From: Lumbricus rubellus
Taxonomy: Eukaryota; Annelida; Clitellata; Crassiclitellata; Lumbricidae
Assembly: GCA_945859605.1 (NCBI GenBank)
Contig: OX243828.1
Coordinates: 23,847,609 to 23,911,608 of the forward strand
Direction of reading: 5' to 3'
Length of the DNA: 64,000 nt
A program made the translations under genes and the position numbers. The notes beneath the pieces were generated by a model. The model saw only the letters and a program-made list of their open reading frames with translations, had not been told where the DNA came from and did not search any database. Shown here one piece after another: positions 35,746-45,776 of this stretch; within the stretch, counting starts at the first letter, position 1; the number at the start of each line of letters is the position of its first letter.

Positions 35746-37672
35746 CTTTCTGTCTTCTGTCTTTGCATTTGCCTCTGCCTCTGTCTGTCTCTGTCCGTCG
35801 CTGTCTTTGTATCTGTCTCAGGATGTCTGTCTGTGTCTGTCTTTGTCTTTGTCTCTGTCTCTGTCTGTCTGTCCTCTGTCTGTTTGTCTCTGCCTCTGCC
35901 TCTATCTGTCTCTGTCTGTCTCTGTCTCTGTCCCAGGGCGTCTGTCTTCTGTCTGTCTGTCTTCTGTCTGTTTGTCTCTGCCTCTGCCTCTATCTATCTC
36001 TGTCTGTCTCTGTCTCTGTCCCAGGGCGTCTGTCTTCTGTCTGTCTGTCTCTCTGCCTCTGCCTCTGTCTGTCTATCAGTCTGTTGTTCTTAATGTACTT
36101 CAACAACATCGCTTAGGTTTAATTGCGGAGAACACCTTCGACTCCTTCGAGTGATTTGGAGCGCTCGAAATAAATGGCCGTGCATATCATAATTCCCATT
36201 TTTACATAGCGCTGCATTGTGCAATGATTGTAGGCCTAAGGTAGTTTCCTTTTCAGTCGAGGTTGGCTCGGGAGCGCTCCTGAGTAGTAACCGTGAAGAC
36301 TCGTTACATGATCTTCATAATGAATGTAACTTCAGCGGGCCGCGGTGGTGTAGTAGTGGGTTGGGTGCCTTGGTGTCGGAAGGTCTCAGGTTCGAATCCA
36401 CCTCAAGCCGCCGCCGCGTAAGACCCTGAACAAGTCCTTCACTCGCAATTGCTTGTGTGCTTCGGCGGGAAACTCCGATGCAGTGTCCGCGCCGTAGTCA
36501 GGAGCGCCTCCGAGTAGCTAACTTGAAAAAGCGACATGTGTGGAGTGCGTGGTGTGTTGACGTCGTTGCCTTGAAGCCGGAAGGTTCGAGGTTCAAATCC
36601 ACATCGCCGCGTAAGAACCTTGGGCAAGTCCCTCACTCACAATTGCCCAGCGCTTCGACGTGAAACTCGATTCAATGCAGTGTCCGCTCTGCATTCTGGA
36701 GCGCCTCTGAGCAGAGAGAGATTGAAGAGGCGCTATAACAAGTGCACATACATAATATAGAAATGCGATAAAATATATAAATAGAAATGAATCTATATAT
36801 ATAAAAATGAAACTTTCCAAAAGTTTGTGTAAAGTGTTCTCGAAACGTACCGCACAGATTGTTTTGAAAATTTCACAAAACCTTCCATTCCTATAAGAGA
36901 GTTTCCAACTTTTTTTCTGCGAATAAACGCAATATTTTCCACAAAAAGTTAACTTTGCATTCCGCTCGACGGCCATTTGCAAATTCAAAACCGCACGTTG
37001 CCAGATTCACAAACGCCTTGACAGTGACTGCGACCATGCAGACGAAACATGAATGAGGTTGCGTCCCGTGACGTCATAAGCGATTCGCATAATTATGTTG
37101 CGGCCTTCTTGGTTCAGGAAGGAAAGGAGCGGAGGGAGCGGGACGAAAAGAGAGGGGAGGGAGGCGGCGGTGGAGGGGAGGGGGAGGGGGAGCGGGATGG
37201 GGAGGGGAGGGGGAGGAGGGGAGGAGGGGAGAGTCTTTTCTGCCACAGCAACGCGTGGCCGGGTACAGCTAGTAAATAAATAAAATATTGTTGCAGATCC
37301 GACTGAACTCGGAATCAACCAAGTGCAGCCATCCGCATCATCACCAGAAGCATCATCATCGTCAGCAGCAGCAGCAACCGCAGCAGCAGCAGCTTCAGCT
37401 GATGCGGGTTACGACGAGGGAGATGTCTTCGACACATACGCATCCACAAAAGATCTGTCGGTCGGTAGCTCGGTCGACTCTTGGAGGCAGAAGGTGTACG
37501 ATCGGAACCGTAGGGTGGCGTGGTTGCTGAGGGTGGTGGATGGGATACTGACAGCATCACTGAGGAGCAAGCTCAGCCTCCAGCTCTTCAGAAGTCATCT
37601 GTCGATACGAAAGGAGCAGAGAAGACAGATCGAAAAGAATCGATTCATCATACATCCGTTCAGCGACTTCCG
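35424..37672 (+). CDS. HCN-like A exons 1-2: N-terminus and HCN domain
   Basis: Exon 1 (residues 1-72) is Ser/Pro/Arg-rich and disordered; it includes RRRSS, a possible basophilic-kinase (PKA-type) site. Exon 2 opens with a Ser/Ala-rich stretch. It then reads into a region like the HCN-domain lead-in (SLQLFRSHLSIRKEQRR, NRFIIHPFSDFR), which in mammalian HCN is KEQERV...IIHPYSDFRFYWD. The 1.66-kb intron between them contains a long TCTG repeat, two SINEs and a G-rich tract. Confidence 0.88.
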
Positions 37673-40600
37673 GTATATATATAATATATACTTACTTATA
37701 TAATATATATAATATATAAAATATATAGTTTATATAATATATATTTAATATAATATATAATAATTTATATAATATATAATATATGATATATGATATATGA
37801 TATATGATATATGATATATGATATATGATATATGATATATGATATATGATATATGATATATGATATATGATATATGATATAATATAATATATAATATGAT
37901 ATATGATATATGATATATGATATATGATATATAATATATGATATATAATATATGATATATGATATATGATATATGATATATATTGTTTGTATGTGCACTT
38001 GTTATAGCGCCCCTTCAAGCTCTTACTACTCAGAGGCGCTCCCGATGCAGAGCGGACACTGCATCAGTTTCACGCCGAAACGCTGAGCATTTGTGAGTGA
38101 AGGACTTGCAATGACTAATAATAATAATAATTACGACGATCTATATGGCGCAGTAACACAGCCATGCCGTTACTAGGGCGCCTTACAAAAGGACTAATTG
38201 TATTGTATTGCATTGCATTGCATTGTATTGTATTGTATATAGGACGGTGTGGAGTCTGCTGATGGTGATGGCGTCGATCGTGACCGTCATCAGTCTCCCG
38301 ATCGAGATCGCTTTCTACTCAACGGTCCATCTCACACACACACTAGACACGACTACTGAGGAGGACTTCTACTCACAGTTCATCGCCATAGCAACCGGAG
38401 TCATCTTCTCCATCGACATCATCGTCAACTTCAGAACCGGTTACGTTCTCAAGGAAACAGACGAGGTAGGAAGGTTGGGAGCGCCTCTGAGTAGAGCGAG
38501 CTTGATGGGACGCTATAACAAGTGCACGTATACATACAAACATCTACTGTAGTCGTCTCTTGATTTTGTCTTTGTGTAAATTGAAGTTTTTGTTAAATTG
38601 AAGTTTTTTGTTAAATTGAACATGTGGAGCACGGTGGTGCAGTTTGTATGTTCGTTGCCTTGCAGCCGGAGGGTTGTAGGTTCGAATCTGCCTCAAGCCG
38701 CTTCGTAGGGACTTTGGACAAGTCCTTCACTCGCAATTGCTCAGCGCTTTGCTATTTGCTGAATCAAAGTAGAATGTTTGATGTTATTTATAGACGTCAA
38801 AATGAAATAACTTGTAATAGAAAATAATTATGTGTTCTATCCTGTCAATTTTTCCTATATTTTTGCTAATTCTTTGAGAGATGAGAACCATTTCTTGAAG
38901 CCTGGCGGGCCACTTTTTGCCCGCGGGCCACGAGTTGGGAACCACTGGTATAGGCTATAGCCGCTATACAGTGTGCATCTCAGCTTAGGGTCTTCTTGCT
39001 GCATGTGCTGAAATGATTTCAGGTTGTACTGGAAAGCGTTCCGATTGTTCTGCACTACCTCAAGACCTGGTTCACCTTCGACTTCGTGTCAACTCTTCCG
39101 CTTGACGTCATATACACGTCATCGCTAAGGATTCAAGAGATGACGCAACAGCAACGGTTCTCTGCTATGCGGTAGGCAATATACATGTACATGTACCAGG
39201 GCTTAAAATAGTGCACGATATCTGCATGATAATTATGCGCACATTGCACAGTGCACGGTTGACATTGTGCAGTGTGCTGTTGACTTGTCTGAAGTTTGTG
39301 TAGTATGCTTGGAGTATGTAGTATGCCTGGAGTATGTAGTATGCCTGGAGTATGGAGTGTGCCTTGAGTATGTAGTATGCCTGGAATATGGAGTAGCCTA
39401 CGCTTAGAGTATGTAGTATGCAGTAGTACGCAGGGTGAGAATTGCCGGGGGGTTGGGGTTTCAACCCCCAGTCTTTCTTAGAGCCCCATAGTTAAAGTCT
39501 GTTTTTCACACCTCAATTCAAAGTGGTTAATGGTCCAACCCCCAGTTATTTTTCCACAATACTCACACTGGTAGTATGCAGTATGCTCAGAGTATGAAGT
39601 AGGAACATCTTGGTCCTCTTGGAGAATGATTCGAGTATGGAGCACGCATGCGTAGAGTATGGAGTATGCTTGGAGTATGTAGTATGCCTGAAGTATGTGG
39701 TTCCTTACGTTGTCGATGTATGTCAGCGAATACACACACACCCCTTATAGCCAGTCGGGCATGTCACAGTGTCACACTCATAGCCACTTAATGAATGAAG
39801 GAATGAATTAGCCTAATGAATTGATTGATTCACTGATTAATTAATTAATTGGAAAAGGTTTGTGTTATATATATTTCAATTAACATGTCTACTAATTAAA
39901 CATCGATTGATTGTGATATTTACAACTAAAATATTTCTTTATTCAGGTTAGCGAAAATGTTGCGTCTTTTTGCCATCTTTCGACTCGCCAGACTCGCACG
40001 ATACGCGTCCAACCTCGAAACTGTACGTTACATACTTACTTACCTTGGCTTAAAATTGCTATCGGCTATCGTCAATATATTTAAATGACAAAAAATTTTT
40101 TATTGATTGTATAAAGCCATTATGTGTGATGAACTTGCTGAAGGTAGCCTACCCACCAGGGCCGTAGCAACAATGAACGGGGTCCCCTCCAAGCATAACG
40201 TCCCCGAAATTTCTGAAGACTTTTTAGTCATCCGGCCAAAATCTCAGGAAAATTCCATCAATTCGCCGTATGACCTTTAGTTCTTTGCCATTTCATTAAT
40301 TTTTTGGCACTTTTAGGGGCCCCTTCCCTGCGGGGGCCCGCTTCGGTCGGAGGGTACGGAGGGCGGTCGCTACGCCTCTGTTACCCACTTTGACCTTAGA
40401 AAGGAAGCATAAAGCCGCGACACTACAGGGTGGGTCAAAAAAAGACCGCCTTCAAGATTTTTGCCAATATCTTGCCCAAAAGTAAGAATTTCGAAATGAA
40501 ATTTTACAGTCTTAAAGACAATTCATAGTTACACATGATGGCCAGATTTCATCAAAATATTTCAAACAGAACAAAAGTTATGTCACTTTTAGTTTTGTGA

Positions 40601-43600
40601 CGATTCAAAAACGAAACGAAACAAAAAGTAACAAAAACACGATTTTTTTCTCATCTCAAATAACTGTTATCACATAACCTTGATATTGCCAGAGTATCAT
40701 TATTATTACTATTTTTAAAAGAAACAGGGCACCAGCGTAGATATGAATTGTCTTTAAGCCTGTAAAATTTAATTTCGAAATTCTTACTTCTGGCCATGAT
40801 ATTGGCAAAAACCTCCTTTTTTGCGTTTCGTTTTTGAATGATCATGTATATACACCACTGCGCCCCACTTGACCTTTTGAATCTTGGTCTTCTTTGGGGT
40901 TAGGGGGGCTTAGCCCCTAAAGCCCCTTATAAACTCCATCCATGATTGTTGTCGTTGGTTGTCTCGTGCGCAGATGTTTTGGCTGAAATCGAAGGTCGTC
41001 GAGTTGCTGAACGTAGTGGCGCTTATCTTCATCGTAGCGCACTGGAATGGCTGCCTGCAGTACACGTTCTGCTACGTTGAACATTATCCAGACTTTCCGC
41101 CTGAATCCTGGATCCATAAAGACGGTTTGGATGTGAGTTCATCTATCATGCAGCTTCATCCCACCGTTCACTTCGTTCATCCAACTTGTTTGTCTGTGCA
41201 TTTGTTATAGCGCCCCTTCAAGTTCGTCACTCAGAGGTGCTCCCGACTACGGTGCGGACACTGAATCGGAGTTTTACACCAAAGCGATTGCGAGTGAAGG
41301 ACTTGCTCGGGGTCCATACGCGGGGTTGAGTACGATGCATAGTTGCATACATTCGTGCATGTATTATGTATAATTGTATATATATATGACTTATGAAGGA
41401 CGTATTATACATATAATATATATCAATATTATGGACCTACATGTATATCGGTGTTATATTCTATTTGCAGATGCATAACGTGACTACGACTCGCCGGTAC
41501 ACACGCTGTCTGTTTCGCGCCCTCTCCCATATGCTGGCCGTTGGTTACGGTCAGTCTCCACCGGTTACAACGTCAGAGACATGGGTCGTAATGTTCTCAA
41601 TGCTCACCGGAATCACACTATACGCAATGTTCGTCGCATACATGGCCAGACTCGTTGCATCGCTCGACTACTCAGGACACAAGTATGATGCAATGGTAGG
41701 TATCATACATGTATATACCCAGCACACGTACCTACTCACATGGTCACTCACAAACATATATATATATACCTCTTTGCTTCTTCCTCCTCCTCCTCCTCTT
41801 CTTCCTCCTCTCCTCCTCCTCCTCCTCCTCCTCCTCCTCCTCCTCCTCCTCCTCCTCCTCCTCCTCCTCCTCCTCCTCCTCCTCCTCCTCCTCCTCCTCC
41901 TCCTCCTCCTCCTCCTCCTCCTCCTCCTCCTCCTCCTCCTCCTCCTCCTCCTCCTCCTCCTCCTCCTCCTCCTCCTATTCCTCCTTCATATATCAGTCAG
42001 TCGGTCGGTCGGTCGGTCAGTCAGTCAGTTAATCAGTCAGTCAGTTAATCAGTCGTCAGTTAATCAGTCAGTCGGTCAGTCAGTTAATCAGTCGGTCAGT
42101 CAGTCAGTCAGTCAGTCAGTCAGTCAGTCAGTCAGTCAGTCAGTCAGTGACTCAGTATACTATGAGGAGCTTGAGCAAGTCCCTCACTTGCATAGAGTTG
42201 CTCGTGCGCTACGGGGTGAAACTCCGATGCAGTGTCCGCGCTGTTGTTGGGAGCGCCTCTTAGTAGTGAGCTTGAATGGGTGCTAAAGGAAAAGAAGCTC
42301 CCCATAGTGTACGCGGCGGCTTGAGGTGGATTCGAACCTAAGACCCTCGGGCTCCAAGGCGTCGAACCCATCACTACACCACCGCGCCGCATAATGGGCT
42401 CAGGCTGAAGATTTCCGATTGAAAATTCCCTGCTCAGAGGACACTCGCCTTAGTAGCTGTTACGTCCATCTGATTCTACGGTAACTCGACCCAGACCACC
42501 ATGGTCTACGGACAACCCTTTTGACTTAACGCAGCGCTCGTGAATAAGCCGGTGCCCCGCGCTTGGCTTTCGAGTGGCGCTTTAGAAATTTGGAAATTTA
42601 CGATTACGAAATGCGAGAAAATGAAAATAATTCTGTGAATCTGAACAGGTGTCCGAACTGAAGGAGTTCATGCGGTTCCACAAGGTTCCCATTCGACTTC
42701 AGCATCGAGTCTTAGACTTCTACGAACATAAATACCGACGGAAATTCTTTGATGAGGACAAATTTCTCAAGCACTCAATCGTCTCTCCACCTCTTCGAAA
42801 GGTCAGTTTACCACTTGCAAGTATTGGTCCCTCCCTATGGAATAGACTTCATCCATCAGTTCGCTCTGTCTGAGCCATTTCTGCCTGATTTCAACGCTAT
42901 ATTATTCGAACGATGGACGGTTTAATTGTGATTTTGTTATTCGAACGATAGACGCTTTTCGAGTGATTTTGGGAGCTTGGGTGACTTTTATTGAGCCGCC
43001 ACAAAATCGTGAGAAACTGGGCTGGATGCTCAAGAGCACACTGTTTCTGAGGAGCAGCTCATAAATTTTGTGGCCGCGCAAGGTCTGCCTAAAAGGCCAT
43101 CGAGAATGGTGTATTTCTGCCTGATTTCAATGCTCTGTTATTCGAACGATAGACGGTTTTTCGAGTGATTTTGGGAGCTTTGGGTGACTTCTATTGCGCC
43201 GTCACAAAATCGTGAGAAACTGGGCGGGATGCGTAAGAGCACACTGTTTCTGAAGAGCAGCTCAGAAATTTTGTGGCCGCTCAAAGGCTGCCTTAAACGC
43301 CATCGAGAATGGCCCATTTCTGCAAATTATGCAACAATCTTATTAAACACCAATCTTAACCACTTACAGAACAGTCAGAATGAAATATACGGCGCTAATA
43401 GCAGCCTCTACAAAGCACGTCCGCCATACGGGGGCTCGATCTCGGTACCTCTCGCTCTCCATGCCAGCGTGTTATCCAATGCACTACCAGGCGACCTTGT
43501 TTGAGAAACAGTGTGTTCTTTTGGGTTTCCTGTTATCACAGCTTGCATATTGTCCTATTGTGTTAAATTGTTCTCAGGGCTGTTTTTAAGGAATTTTATA

Positions 43601-45555
43601 ACTGCACTACTTCTTTTCCTTCCCATCGTCCATGGTAAATTAGGCTACTTCCAATCTTAGGACAATGACCATTTTTGGCTACAGTTAACTATACGGAAGT
43701 GCTTCTACAACTGCACAAATCCATTTGGAGCTGCACACTTTGTGTACAACTGCACGTTAAAAAGCCCTGATTGTTCTTGTTTGAAGATTAGTGAACAATA
43801 AATTCCATTTGGATTTGATTTGATTTGTTACGTAGGAGATAGCGATGCACAGCTGTCGTCATTTGGTTCGAAATGTGACGTTCTTCAAAGATGCATCGAC
43901 CGATTTCATCTACCAGATCGTCAGTCGACTCGAGTTTCAAGTCTACTTTCCACGCGAAACGATCATCCACGTCGGTAAAGTAAACCAATCGCCGAATTAT
44001 TGTTTACCATTACCGTTACATTATTGTATCTATCTTAGGGCACGATTGTGTAGTGGGTATGTTCGTTGCCTTGCAGCCGAAAGATTGCGGGTTCGAATCC
44101 ACCTCAAGCCGCCGCGTAGGGACCTTCAGCAAGTCCTTCACTCGCGATTGCTCAATCGCTGCGGGGTGAAACTCCGATTCAGTGTCCGCGCTGTAGTCGG
44201 GAGCGCCTCTGAGGAGTAGATAGCTTGAAGGGCGCTAATATATAGCAAATGCGAGACATAAATGAATAGAAATAAATAAAAATGAATATTGCGTTGTAGT
44301 ACCGTATTGCTTTGCTGTGTTATATCATTCTATATTGTGGGGCACGGTGGTGTAGTGGTGGCGTCGTTGCCTTGGAGCCGGAAGGTTCGAGGTTCGAATC
44401 CAGCTCGCCGCGTAAGGACCTTGGGCAAGTACTTCACTCACAATTGCTCAGCGCTTCGACGGGAAACTCCGATACAGTGTCCGCTCTGCATTCGGGAGCG
44501 CCTCTGAGTAGAGAGAGCTTGAAGGGGCGCTATAACAAGTGCACATGCAAACAAACATACAAACAATACAGTTGAACAGATTGTATTTTATTGTGAAGGT
44601 CATATGACGGAGGGGATGTATCTCATCGAACATGGAAAGGTAGAAGTTCGGTTGCCGTCCGGTGAATTGCTGGAGAAGATTTCCGAAGGAGGATATTTCG
44701 GAGGTAGGCTTATGAACCGTTACCGTGCATATTTTACTCTAACTCCGCCAAATTATAACCAAAAGCTTAAAAAGTGTTGTAATATTGATTCATAATATAA
44801 TTGTGATGCTATTTACAGACGCCAAAACAATAGGCCTATAGCAAGTTATAGAAAGTAATTAGGTCTATGTGGTCTATCCTGTCCAAATCGTGAATTTATT
44901 AATAGGCTATATAAAAAAAATCTTTGAGAGATGACGGCCATTTTTATTATTGTAATTTTTATTTTATTTTTGTCAATTCTTTGAGAGATGAGGGCCATTT
45001 TCTATAGTTGTCAATTTTTTCATATTTTTTTGCTAATTCTTTGAAAGATGAGGGGCATTTTTTAGGCCTGGGGCCACTTTTGACCCGCTGCCACGGGGTG
45101 GAAACCATTGATCCTATCTTATCTTATCATAATCAGACCATTTATAAAGCGCTTCTTGCAGCAAGTCTAGCCTTTCAGAAGCGCTCACAGTGCGTTCAAC
45201 CCCGAGAAAAAGGCAAGTTTTTAGACGAGAGAAAGACGACGATACACTACCAGAGAGGATGGCAGAGCGAACTGATGGGAGAAGCCCATTTCATAGGGCT
45301 GATGTGATTAAATCTATTGTCACTGTTTCTACAGAGATGTCCGTTGTTTTCGGCGATAAGCAGGAGGCGAACGTCATCGCAACCGACATGTGCGACATCT
45401 ACAGTCTGTCGAAAGCAGGTTTTGATGAAGTCCTAGAGGAATATCCAGAGATCAAGAACTCCATCCGGTCGCTGGCCGTCGTTCGGAAGCGGAAACACAA
45501 GTCAAGGACCGCCGAACAGTTCGTCATGCAACCGGGTGTTTTCGCTGATCTATGA
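35424..45555 (+). CDS. HCN-like hyperpolarization-activated/cyclic-nucleotide-gated channel A (11 exons, complete)
   Basis: This is a six-transmembrane cation channel subunit of the HCN family, expected in the plasma membrane as a tetramer. Exons are 35424-35640, 37297-37672, 38243-38465, 39023-39171, 39947-40022, 40974-41132, 41471-41695, 42649-42801, 43836-43974, 44599-44703 and 45335-45555. They total 2,043 nt, giving 680 residues and TGA. The order is a short N-terminus, HCN domain, S1-S4, S5-pore-S6 (AHWNGCLQY, SHMLAVGYGQSP), C-linker and cyclic-nucleotide-binding fold. An in-frame TGA six bases before the ATG fixes the start. The first intron appears to use a GC donor. All intron phases match the paralog at 49903. 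HCN family membership is secure; cation selectivity and gating are not. Confidence 0.93.
35650..36085 (+). repeat. (TCTG)n and degenerate TCTG/TCTC tract
   Basis: Pure TCTG for about 95 bp then variants; starts right after the HCN-like A exon 1 donor. Confidence 0.88.
36337..36534 (+). mobile_element. SINE family 1, tandem copy 1
   Basis: GGGCCGCGGTGGTGTAGTAG head to GAGTAGCTAACTTGAAAAAG tail, directly followed by a second copy. In HCN-like A intron 1. Confidence 0.78.
36540..36755 (+). mobile_element. SINE family 1, tandem copy 2
   Basis: TGGAGTGCGTGGTGTGTTGAC head, GGTTCAAATCC B-box, tail GAAGAGGCGCTATAACAAGTG. Abuts the copy at 36337. Confidence 0.76.
37110..37232 (+). repeat. G-rich purine tract
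   Basis: Clusters of GGGGAGGG on the coding strand of HCN-like A intron 1, with many runs of four or five G; G-quadruplex-prone by composition. Confidence 0.65.
37675..37985 (+). repeat. ATATATG heptanucleotide repeat
   Basis: About 300 bp of TATATGA units and AT runs beginning at the donor of HCN-like A exon 2. Confidence 0.88.
37984..38110 (-). mobile_element. SINE family 1, 3' half
   Basis: Reverse tail and body from TGTATGTGCACTTGTTATAG to GTGAGTGAAGGACTTGC; follows the heptanucleotide repeat directly. Confidence 0.72.
38243..40022 (+). CDS. HCN-like A exons 3-5: voltage-sensor domain S1-S4
   Basis: Exon 3 encodes S1 (SLLMVMASIVTVISLPIEIAF) and S2 ending in the family motif DIIVNFRTGYV. 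Exon 4 encodes S3 (TWFTFDFVSTLPLDVIY). Exon 5 (39947-40022) encodes most of S4, LAKMLRLFAIFRLARLARY. Against the classical HCN S4 core (KILSLLRLLRLSRLIRY), the central Ser is Arg and the next Arg is Ala. The S3-S4 linker contains an unusual QEMTQQQRF stretch. Confidence 0.9.
38473..38540 (+). mobile_element. SINE family 1, tail only
   Basis: GGTTGGGAGCGCCTCTGAGTAG to CGCTATAACAAGTGCACG begins eight bases after the HCN-like A exon 3 end. Confidence 0.7.
38624..38750 (+). mobile_element. SINE family 1, 3'-truncated
   Basis: Intact head (GAGCACGGTGGTGCAGTTTG, GGTTCGAATCTGCC) that stops at CTCAGCGCTT where a hAT-like fragment begins. Confidence 0.75.
38751..38947. mobile_element. hAT-like family 2 fragment
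   Basis: Contains CAAAGTAGAATGTTTGATGT, TGTTCTATCCTGTC and the terminal GTTGGGAACCACTG, the reverse complement of parts of the element at 12499. The left part is missing where it abuts a truncated SINE. In the HCN-like A exon 3-4 intron. Confidence 0.65.
39290..39700 (+). repeat. GTATGTAGTATGCCTGGA minisatellite, interrupted
   Basis: AGTATGTAGTATGCCTGG units near 39295-39430 and again 39570-39700, HCN-like A exon 4-5 intron. Confidence 0.65.
40157..40380. mobile_element. hAT-like MITE, family 3
   Basis: A 224-bp element with ends CAGGGCCGTAGC and GCTACGCCTCTG (inverted), flanked by CTACCCAC and TTACCCAC (7 of 8 identical). No ORF. In the HCN-like A exon 5-6 intron. Confidence 0.65.
40424..40822. 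mobile_element. Foldback element with long inverted arms
   Basis: The left arm (40450-40530: TTTTTGCCAATATCTTG..., GTAAGAATTTCGAAATGAAA, TTAAAGACAATTCATA) is the reverse complement of the right arm (40741-40815) with few changes. The outer edge CAGGGTGGGTCAAAAAAAG suggests a DNA-transposon origin. HCN-like A exon 5-6 intron. Confidence 0.6.
40974..41695 (+). CDS. HCN-like A exons 6-7: S5, pore loop and S6
   Basis: Exon 6 carries S5 and the HCN-type outer pore AHWNGCLQY...HYPDFPPESW (mammalian CHWDGCLQF...DFPPDCW). Exon 7 carries the pore helix and filter SHMLAVGYGQSPP (filter residues 424-427, bases 41540-41551) and S6 (FSMLTGITLYAMFVAYMARL). The filter keeps GYG. The Cys that precedes it in classical HCN (CIGYG) is Ala here. 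Confidence 0.93.
41190..41325 (-). mobile_element. SINE family 1, 3' half
   Basis: Reverse tail/body GTGCATTTGTTATAGCGCCCC to GGTCCATACGCGGGG in the HCN-like A exon 6-7 intron. Confidence 0.72.
41781..41986 (+). repeat. (TCC)n trinucleotide repeat
   Basis: About 200 bp of TCC just after HCN-like A exon 7; makes spurious Ser, Pro and Leu frames. Confidence 0.9.
41993..42155 (+). repeat. (TCAG/TCGG)n tetranucleotide repeat
   Basis: Follows the TCC run; interspersed TTAATCAGTC variants. Confidence 0.85.
42164..42390. mobile_element. SINE family 1 halves in opposite orientation
   Basis: Forward body and tail (42164-42288) is followed by a reverse head (42309-42390, ending CACTACACCACCGCGCC). 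Either an internal inversion or two copies. Confidence 0.65.
42466..42600. repeat. Dispersed repeat shared with 54998-55155
   Basis: Both carry ACGGACAACCCTTTTGACT, AACGC-GCGCTCGT and GCGCTTGGCTTTCGAGT. One is in HCN-like A intron 7, the other in HCN-like B intron 4, so it is not an inherited intron segment. Confidence 0.6.
42649..45555 (+). CDS. HCN-like A exons 8-11: C-linker and cyclic-nucleotide-binding fold
   Basis: The C-linker reads EFMRFHKVPIRLQHRVLDFY and EHKYRRKFFDEDKFL (HCN: YMSFHKLPADMRQKI, EHRYQGKIFDEENIL). The beta-roll has MYLIEHGKVEVRL and GGYFGEMSVVF, and the C-helix region follows DEVLEEYPEIKNSI. Aligned without gaps to HCN2, the Arg-Thr pair of the phosphate-binding cassette is Gln617-Glu618 (bases 45361-45366). 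The Glu of the GE pair, and the C-helix Arg matching R632, are kept. The protein ends soon after the C-helix, so the long C-terminal tail of vertebrate HCN is absent. Confidence 0.91.
42872..43325. repeat. Tandem duplication of about 220 bp in the HCN-like A exon 8-9 intron
   Basis: Two copies share ATTTCTGCCTGATTTCAA, TTATTCGAACGATAGACG, CGAGTGATTTTGGGAGCTT, GAGCACACTGTTTCTGA and GGCCATCGAGAATGG-type words. Confidence 0.65.
43384..43502 (-). mobile_element. SINE-like tRNA-derived repeat, family 3
   Basis: On the minus strand it reads CCTGGTAGTGCATTGGATAAC...ATCGAGCCCC, with A/B-box-like words. A related piece lies at 63092-63160 (GGCGCTAATAGCAGCCTACA shared). Confidence 0.5.
44038..44262 (+). 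mobile_element. SINE family 1
   Basis: GGGCACGATTGTGTAGTGGG head to GGGCGCTAATATATAGCAAATG tail; HCN-like A exon 9-10 intron. Confidence 0.78.
44337..44550 (+). mobile_element. SINE family 1
   Basis: GTGGGGCACGGTGGTGTAGTGG to GCGCTATAACAAGTGCAC; its 3' end is about 48 bases upstream of HCN-like A exon 10. Confidence 0.8.
44780..45110. mobile_element. hAT-like family 2 fragment, rearranged
   Basis: Shares GTCTATCCTGTCC, repeated TTCTTTGAGAGATGA and the GGCCACTTTTGACCCG block with the copy at 38751, and ends in a decayed TIR (GGTGGAAACCATTG). Internal TTTGAGAGATGA segments are repeated three times. In the HCN-like A exon 10-11 intron. Confidence 0.55.
45135..45330 (-). mobile_element. LINE 3'-end fragment (CR1/L2-like)
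   Basis: Reverse copy starting ATTTATAAAGCGCTTCTTGC; similar to 2640-2890. It reaches to just before HCN-like A exon 11. Confidence 0.6.
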
Positions 45556-45683
45556 AAGGAATATGAACACCGTTCTGTTCCCATTGAATGCACCATGGAT
45601 TGGTTCAACGTTCATATACGAGGAGGAACGTGAATAGGAATGCGGTGAACCGTTCATGTTGGACGCCTCTCACGAAAGAACTG

Positions 45684-45685
<2 letters not shown>

Positions 45686-45775
<90 letters not shown>
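45686..45775 (+). repeat. (GT)n microsatellite
   Basis: About 45 uninterrupted GT units 130 bases after the HCN-like A stop. Confidence 0.95.

Positions 45776-45776
<1 letters not shown>

Noticed and set aside
35599..36154. Overlapping Cys/Leu/Ser-rich ORFs
   Set aside because: All three frames are open because the DNA is a TCTG/TCTC repeat inside HCN-like A intron 1.
37692..38018. Tyr/Ile-rich minus-strand ORFs
   Set aside because: Generated by the ATATATG heptanucleotide repeat.
41709..42286. Poly-Leu, poly-Ser and poly-Pro ORFs
   Set aside because: Products of the (TCC)n and (TCAG)n microsatellites.
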